Shown piece after piece: positions 1 to 8,765 of a DNA stretch of 64,000 nucleotides. The stretch covers positions 1 to 64,000 of the forward strand of contig VENG01000032.1 in assembly GCA_009711705.1 (NCBI GenBank), read 5' to 3'. Below the pieces are notes generated by a model. That model was given only the letters and a program-made list of their open reading frames with translations. It was not told the origin of the DNA and did not search any database. A program made the translations under genes and the position numbers. The first letter of the stretch is position 1. Each line of letters opens with the position of its first letter. This DNA comes from Bacillota bacterium. GTDB lineage: Bacteria; Bacillota; Desulfotomaculia; Desulfotomaculales; VENG01.

Positions 1-189
1 CCACACATGACCATGCACCATCTTTTAGGTGCTGGGTATTATGCGGACATTGCCTACCTGTACCGGCCCGGTAAACCAACCTGGTCAGGAATGTATTGCA
101 AGTGCATATGGTGGCTTATGTCATTGTTTAATCAAAGCAGCCTTAAACCCCTGCCCGCTGCTAGGTTGATTTTAAGCTTCCTAGTTTTA

Positions 190-390
190 GGCTGTGGACA
201 GTGCCGCCCTATGGACAACCCTACGGGTTGACACACAGGGCTTGGATAACGCTTCGCGTTAACCACACTGACCACAGCCACGGCTACTCTCAAACAATAA
301 CCACCACAACTACTAAAAATGAATGTAAAAAGTGGCTCACTTTTTTATCAGCGTTAGTGGCTCAATATTTTCCTGGCGAGTGGCTCACAA
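190..390. mobile_element. probable end of an IS21-like insertion sequence (remnant)
   Basis: Three near-direct copies of AGTGGCTCA begin at 331, 356 and 379, about 24 bases apart. Repeated terminal boxes of this kind are known at the ends of IS21-family elements. Two short hairpins precede them (CAACCC/GGGTTG near 215-229 and AACGC/GCGTT near 246-259). No transposase reading frame is visible in the 330 bases before, so either the element continues left of the window or only its end survives. The family assignment is inference from memory of such ends. Bases 1-190 show nothing else I can name. Confidence 0.35.
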
Positions 391-582
391 TTCTCTTGAC
401 AATCGCAACGAATACCAGCACCTACTGGAGTTGAATAAATTACAAATTTCTAGATGCGAAAGTTGAGTTTATAACAATACTATATAAATATTTTTTAAAT
501 TAGTAAATCCAGTGCTTTAAAATGCTAACAAAATATATGTTTTACTTAACAAAAACAACTAAAAACTATTGGGAGAGAACAG

Positions 583-1842
583 GTGAGTAATGAAAAAATT
601 TTAAACAAAAAGTTACTTAAGAATATAAACACAGTAGTTTTTTTTGATATGGTTTCAAAGGTATTAAGTTTTTTATTAATGATTTTGCTTGTTCGATTAT
701 TATCTAAAGAAAGCTTTGCTGCAATTACACTCTTTATTTCAATTTCAGCATTAATAAGCAATTCCATTTCAAATGGGTTAAATTTATCCTACGTAAGATA
801 TGAAGTTGAAAGGTATAGTAAAACAGGTTCGTATACAAATCTATTAATTATTAGTCTTCTGATTCAGCTTATGTTAATAATAATAGTGGTATTTTTGTTT
901 TATATATATCTTTGTTTGCCTTATAGTAAAAATGTTTTGATTTTAGAGGTTTTCTTTTTTTCAGTTTTATATTCCATAGGATTGGTTCTATTTAGTACGA
1001 TTAGTACTTTTTTGCAAATTCAAGAAAAGTATGTTTTGAACGGAACGTTAATAAATATAAAAAATCTAACAATATTTTTTATCTGCTTTATCTTCTCGAT
1101 TTATAATAATTCCATAAATTTTGATATAGTTGCTATAATCTATATTCTTGCACCTGCATTTTCAATACCGATTTTGTATTATATATTTAAAACAACTATA
1201 TTTGAAAAAATAAATAAATCTGACTTTAAAGAATTTATAAGGGCATCAATTTGGTTGATTTTATATAGTGTTTTTATTGCGTTTTTGTCACAGGTAGATA
1301 TTATAATTATTAATTCTATGTTAAGTGAAAGAGATCTAGCCAATTATGGAGTTTCTTTCCGATATTATATTATATTACTTAGCATTCTACCATCAATTAC
1401 GACGGTGCTGAGAATAAGAACTTCTAAAAAAGATTTAATAAATAGTGCAAAGAAACAAAAGAAAATGGTAATTGAATGGATTAGAAGTACTTCTAAATAT
1501 GTAATTCCGCTAATAACAATTTGTATAATCATATCTCCAACAGTATTACCATTATTAAATGGAGATGAATATCAATTAGCTATAATTCCTTTTCAAATAT
1601 TGAGTATTGGAGCAGGCATAAGCTACATTTTTTCTCCTGGTATTACGATATTTATGGCGATGAAAAAATATAGACTATTATGTGGAATAACTCTTCTTGC
1701 TTTAAGTATAAATGTCATAGGCAATATACTAATAATAAACCATCTAAATATCATTGGTGTAGCGATTATGACTATACTGGCGCATGCATTTTTAAATATA
1801 ACAATTGTATTATATGTTCTCATGAATTTGTCGAAAAAATAA
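583..1842 (+). CDS. Wzx-like polysaccharide/oligosaccharide flippase
   Basis: This 419-residue, very hydrophobic protein shows about twelve membrane segments, as in the polysaccharide-transport branch of the MOP/MATE superfamily. Such proteins flip lipid-linked repeat units across the membrane. The N-terminus has the usual short charged stretch followed by a helix containing FDMVSKVLSFLLMILLVRLL. The GTG start at 583 is chosen because GGGAGA lies at 571-576. The gene is much more AT-rich than capD or the wzz genes downstream, suggesting separate acquisition. Its context, with a dehydratase and Wzz proteins nearby, fits an exopolysaccharide locus. The substrate cannot be told. The family is fairly sure; the exact role is inferred. 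Confidence 0.75.
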   Translation: MSNEKILNKKLLKNINTVVFFDMVSKVLSFLLMILLVRLLSKESFAAITLFISISALISNSISNGLNLSYVRYEVERYSKTGSYTNLLIISLLIQLMLIIIVVFLFYIYLCLPYSKNVLILEVFFFSVLYSIGLVLFSTISTFLQIQEKYVLNGTLINIKNLTIFFICFIFSIYNNSINFDIVAIIYILAPAFSIPILYYIFKTTIFEKINKSDFKEFIRASIWLILYSVFIAFLSQVDIIIINSMLSERDLANYGVSFRYYIILLSILPSITTVLRIRTSKKDLINSAKKQKKMVIEWIRSTSKYVIPLITICIIISPTVLPLLNGDEYQLAIIPFQILSIGAGISYIFSPGITIFMAMKKYRLLCGITLLALSINVIGNILIINHLNIIGVAIMTILAHAFLNITIVLYVLMNLSKK

Positions 1843-2523
1843 AATTCTGAAATTAAACCTGTCAGAGCGACCAAACTTAGGCTGCAATATATAGCTAGAG
1901 CTTATTAAAATTTAGTACGTGCGGTACTGTAGATGACGGAAAATCAACATTGGTTGGACATATGCTTTATATGCAAAGCTATTATTTGTCGATCAACCGG
2001 GTTTTGTGGAGTTAATAAAAATAGATAAATTTAGGATGCAAGCCAGCGAAAAATGGAGGGTACGTTACCTAAGAGAATGGGGATTCTTGTAAGGCCAATA
2101 TATGGGAAAACATAGTGCAAGCTTATTAAATGAACCTTTGTTATTCCGTATATAAACATTAATGTAACTCTAAGGTTCCTTGTGTCGTGAGTGCTTGCGT
2201 ATGTTAAAGTGAAATTCTAAGAACGAGTGAGAAAATAATGAAAATAAAATTATATAGAGGGAGCATATAGATGAAATAGTGCTCCATTTAAGATTAATGC
2301 AGATAAAGATGGTTTTTTATGTCTGTTTAAAGAGTATCTAGACCAATTCGTAAGTTTTAAAGGTTACTAAGGTTAAATTGAATTCAGTAGCATTTATGTT
2401 AAAGATTATAATGCAATATTTAAATTAAATGGCTGAAGAATTTGGTTAATTACGATGGGTGGTTGGACTTTTATAATAAGAACATGAATCAGGTCAATTG
2501 GACTTGATTACTAGAAGGTAGGG
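1843..2523. other. AT-rich gap with decayed coding sequence
   Basis: No intact gene is present in these 680 bases. Apart from the cysN remnant listed separately, the sequence is AT-rich, full of stop codons in all frames, and looks like decayed coding DNA between the flippase and cysC. I recognise no RNA gene or regulatory element here. Confidence 0.5.
1899..2000 (+). pseudogene. cysN: cysN remnant (sulfate adenylyltransferase GTPase subunit, P-loop region only)
   Basis: One frame reads [20 protein letters not shown] followed by MLYMQS. This is the conserved start and G1 P-loop of CysN, the GTPase subunit of ATP sulfurylase (family consensus [17 protein letters not shown]). The frame then runs into stops within about ten codons, and the rest of the roughly 1.2-kb gene is missing. 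Intact cysC lies about 520 bases downstream, the order found in cysN-cysC sulfate-activation loci. This is therefore a deleted and decayed cysN. The motif is directly visible; the deletion is inferred. Confidence 0.75.
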
Positions 2524-3171
2524 GTGTATAAGGTGGTTTCAAAGGCAACAAACATTGTATGGCACAATAATAAAGTTACTAAAGAAGACCGTCATCTTTT
2601 AAACGGGCATAAAAGCTGTGTTCTATGGTTCACAGGTTTATCCGGTGCTGGCAAGTCAACACTGGCGGTGGAAGTTGAAAAGGAATTGTATAAGCGTCAA
2701 ATCCATTCATATGTGCTGGATGGGGATAATGTTAGGCACGGTTTAAATAAAGACCTTGGTTTTAGTGATGAGGATCGTCAAGAGAATATTCGACGCATTG
2801 GTGAAGTTTCAAAATTATTTGTTGATGCTGGCTTGTTCGCCATATCGGCCTTTATATCTCCATTTATAGAAGACCGTCAAAAAGTTAGAGATCTGTTTAA
2901 TGAGGGAGATTTTATAGAAGTACACGTGAAATGTGGTTTAGAGGAATGTGAAAAAAGAGACCCTAAAGGGCTTTATGAAAAGGCACGACAGGGAATTATT
3001 AAAGATTTTACTGGTATTAGTTCACCCTATGAAGCCCCAATCAATCCCGAGGTGGTAGTGGATACAGAAAAACTAACAATAGAGGAATGTGTTGAGCAAG
3101 TAGTTAACTATCTAGGGAATAATGGCTATATAAATTCAAAAGGCCAAAAAACAGTTATAAATATGGGTTGA
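2524..3171 (+). CDS. cysC: adenylylsulfate (APS) kinase
   Basis: APS kinase phosphorylates adenosine 5'-phosphosulfate to PAPS, the sulfate donor for sulfotransferases or assimilation. The 215-residue protein has the P-loop GLSGAGKST near residue 38-46, then [16 protein letters not shown] and the [12 protein letters not shown] stretch that bind APS, and the KGLYEKAR lid region. Length and motif order are normal for CysC. AGAAGG at 2513-2518 supports the GTG start at 2524; a second GTG at 2533 is possible. The upstream cysN is reduced to a fragment, so this kinase has no ATP sulfurylase partner in the window and would depend on one elsewhere. Beside polysaccharide genes it may once have served polymer sulfation (inference). 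Confidence 0.92.
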   Translation: MYKVVSKATNIVWHNNKVTKEDRHLLNGHKSCVLWFTGLSGAGKSTLAVEVEKELYKRQIHSYVLDGDNVRHGLNKDLGFSDEDRQENIRRIGEVSKLFVDAGLFAISAFISPFIEDRQKVRDLFNEGDFIEVHVKCGLEECEKRDPKGLYEKARQGIIKDFTGISSPYEAPINPEVVVDTEKLTIEECVEQVVNYLGNNGYINSKGQKTVINMG

Positions 3172-3368
3172 ATAGGTGTCCCCTTCAAAAAGTCCGTCTG
3201 GATAAATGTAGATAGCAACATATGTAATAAAAGGGTTAATATGTAAATATGAAAACAAAAAAAGGACCCATTGAACGATATAAAAAGCTATATTCCCATG
3301 AAAAAAATCAACAAAAGAATCAATGGCACAACAAATAAACCTTAGACAAAGGTTTCTCACCAGGCTAA
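3172..3368. other. short spacer, no supported gene
   Basis: The spacer holds one 29-codon open frame from 3250 (MKTKKGPIERYKKL...) that resembles nothing I know and is probably chance or the stub of a lost gene. The transposase fragment begins right after. Confidence 0.3.
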
Positions 3369-3797
3369 CTAAATGGAATTATTAAGCAACTTTTTTATAG
3401 TATGATAAAGCCCATTTAAAATAGGTGTTGATTTTAAATTTGTCTCTGTCGCTGTGGTTGGCTGATAAGCAGGTGATAGAATCGGCGTCTGGCCGTCAAT
3501 TCCCTGATGTGTCCTGTCAGTATTGTAATAACAGTGGATGTATTCTTGAAGCAATCGCTCTAAGTGCTTTTCGTTTAATGGGATAATGTGGTTCAATAAT
3601 TCCTGACGCAAAATACCGATGACCCTCTCCGCATAGGGGTTCTGCCAAGGGGATCTTTTGGAAATTTCTTTAGATTGTACCCCATAGGTTGTCAAGAATT
3701 CTTGGAATGTTTTAAGGAGTATTGAGGATGAGTTGATGAGGTTTGCTAAGTATTTTGCGCCCATTTTGGATACTGCTGATGAGAAACACCTGAACAT
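3369..3797 (-). pseudogene. truncated transposase, C-terminal part of an integrase-core (rve) domain
   Basis: The minus-strand frame contains a typical integrase-core ending: SKRSPWQNPYAERVIGILRQ, then EYIHCYYNTDRTHQGIDGQT and P-rich tail. The glutamate of PYAERV is the expected third acidic catalytic residue. The first two catalytic aspartates and the N-terminal helix-turn-helix are absent: homology stops at about 3705 and the first 30 residues of the frame do not match. It is therefore a 3' fragment of an IS3/IS481-like transposase, cut on its upstream side close to the start of the capD-like gene. It cannot be active. Confidence 0.7.
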
Positions 3798-3885
3798 GCT
3801 AAGTTTGAGCAGGAAAAAGGTGGTCCTTGTCGAAAAAATTTAGTAAGTAAGTTTTCATTTGTATTGTATGGCAGGAGGAGTAGTT

Positions 3886-5799
3886 TTGGTTTTCCGCAAG
3901 CGAGTTTTAGCTTTGCTGGTTATAGATGCTGTTTTAATAAACCTGGCTATTATGGTGGCGCTTTGGCTGCGCTTTGAAGGTGATATACCTGCGCAGTTTG
4001 TTCAGTCTTCCCGGGATTTGGCCTTTCTTTTCACGGTCACGTGCCTGGGATGCTTTTACGCTTTTGGCCTATACCGGCGCCTGTGGCAGTATGCCAGCCT
4101 GGGGGAGCTTCTTTCCATCGTTTACGCGGCCTTGGTGGCCACGGTTTTGAACGTCAGCCTCACGTATTTTTGGATGCAGGGGGGCAATCTTCCGCTACCG
4201 CGCAGTGTGTTTATTTTGTTTTGGATGGCGCTGGTGATGTTTATCGGCGGGTCCAGGCTTTCCTGGCGTCTTTTCCGTGATAATCACTTGGCTAACGGGA
4301 ACGGCAAGCTGCGGGCCGGGAGGCCGGTCTTAATCGTGGGGGCTGGTGATGCCGGGGCGGCGGTGGCCCGGGAGCTTAACAAGCACAGTGTGGACTACAG
4401 TGTACCTGTGGGTTATATAGATGATAGCCGGTCCAAGCAGGGGCTGGAGATGTTCGGCCTGAAGGTACTGGGAACCAGGGATGACATTCCCCGGCTGGTG
4501 GAGCGTTATGGCATCCAGGAGATTATTATCGCCATCCCCTCGGCCTCCAAGAAGGTAGTGCGGGAGATCGTGGAGGTATGTCAGGAGACTTCTGCCCGGC
4601 TAAAGATATTGCCCGGTATGTACGAACTAATTGACGGGACTGTGACTATAAATAAGATCCGTGAGGTGCAGGTGGAAGATATATTGGGACGGGACCCGGT
4701 GGAGGTGGACCTGGAGTCCATGGCCGGGTATCTCACCGGGAAAACGGTGCTGGTCACCGGGGCCGGGGGGTCCATAGGTTCGGAGCTGTGCCGGCAGGTA
4801 GCCCAGTTCTGCCCGGAGCACCTTATATTACTGGGGCACGGGGAGAACAGCATTTATCATATACATAATGAATTAATTAATACATATCCGGATGTGGAGT
4901 TAAGGCCTGTGGTTTGTGATGTGAAAGATGAAACCGCTGTTTCAGGGGTGTTCCGGGAGTACAGGCCCCGGGTGGTTTTTCATGCTGCCGCGCATAAACA
5001 CGTGCCGCTGATGGAATTTAATCCTGTGGAAGCCATTAAGAATAATGTTTTGGGCACTTATTGCGTTGCTTCCATGTCTCACAGGTATAGCGCGGATAAA
5101 TTTATCCTGGTGTCCACAGATAAAGCGGTTAATCCCACCAGCATCATGGGCGCTACCAAACGGGTGGCGGAGATGGTGGTGCAAGAGGTGGGCAAAGACA
5201 GCCAGACGCACTTCGCGGCGGTTCGTTTCGGCAACGTTTTGGGGAGTCGGGGCAGTGTAGTGCCGCTCTTTAAAGAGCAGATTGCCCGGGGTGGCCCGGT
5301 GACGGTGACTCACCCGGAGATGATTCGCTATTTCATGACTATACCCGAGGCGGTACAGCTGGTGATTCAGACCGGTGCCCTGGCGCGGAGCGGGGAGGTT
5401 TTTGTGCTGGACATGGGCGAGCCGGTTAAGATAGTGGATCTGGCTAAAAATATGATACGGCTATCGGGCTTTGTTCCCGGTGAGGATATTGATATAGTGT
5501 TTACCGGGGTCCGGCCCGGGGAGAAATTATATGAAGAGATGCTTACCGAGACCGAAGGGACCAATGCTACGAAACATAATAGGATTTACGTGGCTGCGGT
5601 GGACAGGCCTGATGAGGATAGGTTGGATAACCTGCTGCGTACGGTGATGGAGTCCGGCTGGGATACGGATGACGGGAGTACTGTACGGCTGCTGCAAGGT
5701 GTGATTCCGCAGTTTCGAAAACCGGGTGTGAATGAAGTTAAGGAGAGAGAAGAGGAATTTGGGCAGGAGTCAGGGGCCAATATGGTGGCGGTGAATTAA
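3886..5799 (+). CDS. CapD/FlaA1-like nucleotide-sugar epimerase/4,6-dehydratase, membrane-bound
   Basis: This roughly 637-residue protein belongs to the long form of the UDP-GlcNAc 4,6-dehydratase/epimerase family that makes modified sugars for capsule or glycan synthesis. Four N-terminal membrane helices (about residues 1-130) precede a Rossmann-like CoA-binding domain with VLIVGAGDAGAAVARELN. An extended SDR domain follows, with the NAD motif TGAGGSIGSELCRQ, the signature STDKAVNPTSIMGATKR and a C-terminal GVRPGEKLYEEML. I chose the TTG at 3886 because AGGAGGAG lies 6 bases upstream (3872-3879); upstream TTG codons have no ribosome site. It belongs with wzx and wzz in the exopolysaccharide locus. 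Substrate is not readable from sequence. Confidence 0.88.
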   Translation: MVFRKRVLALLVIDAVLINLAIMVALWLRFEGDIPAQFVQSSRDLAFLFTVTCLGCFYAFGLYRRLWQYASLGELLSIVYAALVATVLNVSLTYFWMQGGNLPLPRSVFILFWMALVMFIGGSRLSWRLFRDNHLANGNGKLRAGRPVLIVGAGDAGAAVARELNKHSVDYSVPVGYIDDSRSKQGLEMFGLKVLGTRDDIPRLVERYGIQEIIIAIPSASKKVVREIVEVCQETSARLKILPGMYELIDGTVTINKIREVQVEDILGRDPVEVDLESMAGYLTGKTVLVTGAGGSIGSELCRQVAQFCPEHLILLGHGENSIYHIHNELINTYPDVELRPVVCDVKDETAVSGVFREYRPRVVFHAAAHKHVPLMEFNPVEAIKNNVLGTYCVASMSHRYSADKFILVSTDKAVNPTSIMGATKRVAEMVVQEVGKDSQTHFAAVRFGNVLGSRGSVVPLFKEQIARGGPVTVTHPEMIRYFMTIPEAVQLVIQTGALARSGEVFVLDMGEPVKIVDLAKNMIRLSGFVPGEDIDIVFTGVRPGEKLYEEMLTETEGTNATKHNRIYVAAVDRPDEDRLDNLLRTVMESGWDTDDGSTVRLLQGVIPQFRKPGVNEVKEREEEFGQESGANMVAVN

Positions 5800-6475
5800 A
5801 AGATGTGAGTTTTAACGGGATAAGCGGGGTAAAAGGCTTTGCATGTGAGGCTTTGGGGTAAACAATTTTTTAGACAGGATTAACAGGATACACAGGATTG
5901 TTAAAAAAATACAAAAATACAATCGAAAGTCTTTATCACCTAAACAGAGCTTATATGGACCAGTCCAAAATATTAAAACAAATAATTTAAAAATGTTTTT
6001 TAAGACCCCAAAGCACTACCCTAAAGCATCCTGCAAATCCTGTAATCCTGTCACAGAAAAAAAGACCCATAAGCCAAGACCCAAACAATACTTTTAGTTT
6101 GTGTATATGGTTCATGTGAGTTTTGACGGGGTTAACGGGATTTATGGGATAGGTAAGTTAGGTATGATTTGGGTTGGTTTTTTTTGTTGGTTAAGGTGTG
6201 TTGGTCGTTTCTACGGTTTAACAAATCGACGAATAGTATGCTCGAAAGAAATTACTTGGCGCTAGGTACAAAATCTCAGTCGTCTCTCGAAGGTTAAAGT
6301 AAACCGGGATCTTGAAACGATAAAACTGTCCTGTAAATGATAATGTGGAACAATATGTAGTTATTTGGTAAGTTAAGGAAGATAAGGACATTGATAATCG
6401 AATAGGCTCATTAACAGGGATTCCCGGATGCGGCGGGTGCAGCCGCCTGATATAATGGATTAATCTATTGACATT
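5800..6475. repeat. intergenic block of dispersed mosaic repeats
   Basis: No gene is seen. The block is built from repeat modules that recur in other gaps. One is the GACAGGATTAACAGGAT box at about 5873-5900, with a reverse copy at 6028-6052. Another is the module starting TAGTTTGTGTATATGG and running into TTTTGACGGG..TTAACGGGATT at 6095-6150. A third stretch around 5806-5870 is repeated nearly unchanged at 7535-7602. Stretches 6060-6095 and 7608-7644 also match. The internal 9-10-base periodicity of the ACAGGATTA boxes is plain. Function unknown. Confidence 0.75.
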
Positions 6476-6491
6476 AAGGGAGCGAATGACA

Positions 6492-7340
6492 TTGGAAGAA
6501 GAGATTAATCTCCGGGAATTGATTGAGGTATTATTGCAGGGCAAGTGGATTATTGCCGGCATCAGCTTGGTGGCTGTTATGTTTGCCGGGGTATTCAGCT
6601 TTTTTGTGCTGCCCGAAAAGTATGAGGCCAAGGCTACCATTATTTTTGATAATAAGTTTGTGGAGCAGCAGGGGTTGTCCCTTGCCAGTTACGAAGGTCT
6701 GGTGGCGGATCATGCAAGGATAAAGTACGTGTACGATCACCTGCAGCTTGGGGAAAAAGAATATACCGTAAGCGGTCTTGAGGAATCGATAAAGACCGAG
6801 GTGGATGACGAGGCGGGGCAGATAAAGATCACTGCCACCGGGATGGACCCCGAATTGGTCCAGGGAGTAGTGAATACCCTGGGGCAGGACAGTATTTCGG
6901 ATTTCAGGAAGCGGCTTATTGATGATAAGGACAGGGAAATCGTTAAGACCGAAAGCATGCTGGAGAGTGTGGAAACAGAATTGGAAACGGTGCCCAAGCT
7001 TTTGGGTACTTTGGAAATAAAGGATCAGGGGGCCCGGCAGGTGGTGCAAATCCCCGAGGTCAATCCTATGTATGAAAGGCTTTCCGGTAGGTGGGATGGG
7101 TTGAGTAATTCGTTGTCTCAGCTGCAGGCGGAAAAGGAGTATTTGGAGGAAGGACTGCAGTCCGGGGGTAAGGGGCTGTATATAATGCTGCAGCAGGCAC
7201 CGCTGCCTGAAAAGCCGGTGGCACCCAGGAAGATGTTGAATGTGGCTGTGGCTGGGGTGCTGGGGGTTATGGTGAGTGTGTTTGTTGTGTTTTTTAGGGA
7301 GTTTTGGCGTAGTTCCGGGTTGGAGAAGGATAAAGAATAA
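6492..7340 (+). CDS. Wzz-like chain-length determinant, short paralogue
   Basis: This protein of about 283 residues has a Wzz/GumC-type layout: a short cytoplasmic start (EEEINLRELIEVLLQGKW), a membrane helix, a mainly extracytoplasmic helical part and a second membrane helix preceded by PEKPVAPRKMLN. Such proteins set polysaccharide chain length at the inner membrane. It is a paralogue of the gene at 8766 but lacks about 145 residues from the periplasmic/coiled-coil part. The ends are almost identical between the two. I prefer the TTG start at 6492: AAGGGAG at 6476-6482 is 9 bases away, whereas the ATG at 6486 is too close. The same TTG is conserved in the paralogue. It may be inactive or a modulator. 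Confidence 0.72.
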   Translation: MEEEINLRELIEVLLQGKWIIAGISLVAVMFAGVFSFFVLPEKYEAKATIIFDNKFVEQQGLSLASYEGLVADHARIKYVYDHLQLGEKEYTVSGLEESIKTEVDDEAGQIKITATGMDPELVQGVVNTLGQDSISDFRKRLIDDKDREIVKTESMLESVETELETVPKLLGTLEIKDQGARQVVQIPEVNPMYERLSGRWDGLSNSLSQLQAEKEYLEEGLQSGGKGLYIMLQQAPLPEKPVAPRKMLNVAVAGVLGVMVSVFVVFFREFWRSSGLEKDKE

Positions 7341-8750
7341 AAGATAAAAAGATTAAGGTCAAAAGATATTTTTTGACAGGATTACAGGATTGCAGGATAA
7401 GGATAAAGGATAGAAGATGAAAAGGAAAAGGCATTTAGATAGGATAAAGGATTAAGGATAAGGATGCAAAGAAAAAAGAAAAGGTAATTTTTTTACGAAA
7501 ATAAATGTTAACTAGTTTGTGTATATGGTTTATGTGAGTTTTGATGGGATAAGAGGGATAAAAGGCTTTGTATGTGAGGCTTTGGGGTAAACAATTTTTT
7601 TAGAAAAAAAGACCCATAAGCCAAGACCCAAACAATACTTTTAAGCAAGGAAACAAGAGGACCCGTCCGGGACTGCTGAAAAAGTCCAGATTCATGTCAT
7701 CCTGAATGAAACGAAGTGAAATGGAGAATCTTGAAAGTCGCATAAATACTCAGATTCTTCGCTGCACTCAGAATGACAATCTTGGATCTTTGCTATTTTT
7801 TTTACGAAAATAAATTTTCATTCTAGTTTGTGTATATGGTTCATGTGAGTTTTGACGGGATTAACGGGATTTATGGGATTGTTGGATGGCATGGGTTTGG
7901 GGTGGATGGCTTTAGTATTGGGTGGATAAGGGGTTTTGAGGGACTAGTCAAAATATAAAAGACCCCAAAGAAATGCCCGCGGCCTTAATCGTGTTTTATC
8001 CTGTAATCCTGTCTGAGGTTTAAGGATTTAAAAGATTAAAGACTTTTTTAGACAGGATTAACAGGATTAACAGGATATATAAGTTAGTTGGGTATTAGGT
8101 TGGTGTTTTTATTGATTAATGGATGTTGATCGTGTCTGCGGTTTAAGGATTAAAGATTAAAAGCAATTTTTGACGGGATTAACGGGGTTTATGGGATTAT
8201 TGGATGGCATGGGTTTGGATGGATTGCTTTAGTATTGGGTGGATAAGGGGTTTTTTAGGGACTATTTTTTAACAATTATTTTTTAAATTCATTATGGGAT
8301 AAGTGCTTAATATAGGATGGATTGCTTTAAAAGGACTGAGTGTGGGAATACAGAAAAACAAAATCCCGTTTGATCCCGTTAATCCCGTCAAAACTCCCAT
8401 GAACCTTATACACAAACTAGTGAGAAAAAAAAGGCAAACACATTAGACAGGATTACAGGATTTACAGGATAAGGGATATTTATAAAAAATAAAAACCCAA
8501 AAATAGTTTTATTAGTAAAAGAATTTGTAGGCAATGGAGTAATAAAGGAACACAAACAAAGCAAAAAATCCTGTTGATCCTGTTAATCCTGTCGAAGAAA
8601 ATACCCCAAAGAAATACCCGCGGCCTTAATCGTGTTTTATCTTGTAATCCTGTCTAAGGTTTAAGCATTTTCCCTCTAAAACGAGCTTTGGCTTGTTTTT
8701 TTTGCTGGTTAGGGTAGGATTTCCAGGCCCGGTGTCGAATTAGAGTAGCC
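7341..8750. repeat. 1.4-kb gene-free block of dispersed mosaic repeats
   Basis: No gene is seen. The block carries GACAGGATT-type boxes at 7371-7399, 8049-8077, 8452-8475 and (reverse) about 8565-8595. The TAGTTTGTGTATATGG..GACGGGATTAACGGG module lies at 7512-7560 and 7823-7880, and in reverse at 8360-8422. A composite of about 250 bases at 7960-8210 recurs at 56690-56945. A further partial copy lies at 8600-8665. The modules occur in both orientations, truncated and rejoined, as expected for a non-autonomous mobile or recombining repeat family. No encoding transposase is nearby. Confidence 0.8.
7695..7780. repeat. imperfect palindromic repeat of the TGTCATCCTGA type
   Basis: TGTCATCCTGAATGAAACGA near 7697 is the approximate reverse complement of the stretch from AGATTCTTCGCTGCACTC to AATGACA near 7751-7778. 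This gives a long imperfect hairpin. I recognise it as a dispersed element common in Clostridia and other phyla, usually intergenic. It sits inside the larger repeat block and has no coding content. Confidence 0.7.
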
Positions 8751-8765
8751 GGGGGAGTGATGATT

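Noticed and set aside
1..450. Small open frames at 7-231 and 201-434
   Set aside because: Low-complexity composition, overlapping frames, no ribosome sites and no resemblance to known proteins; they lie over an IS-end-like region.
2524..3171. Taking cysC as evidence of dissimilatory sulfate reduction
   Set aside because: APS kinase serves assimilation or sulfation; no aprAB, sat or dsr genes are in the window.
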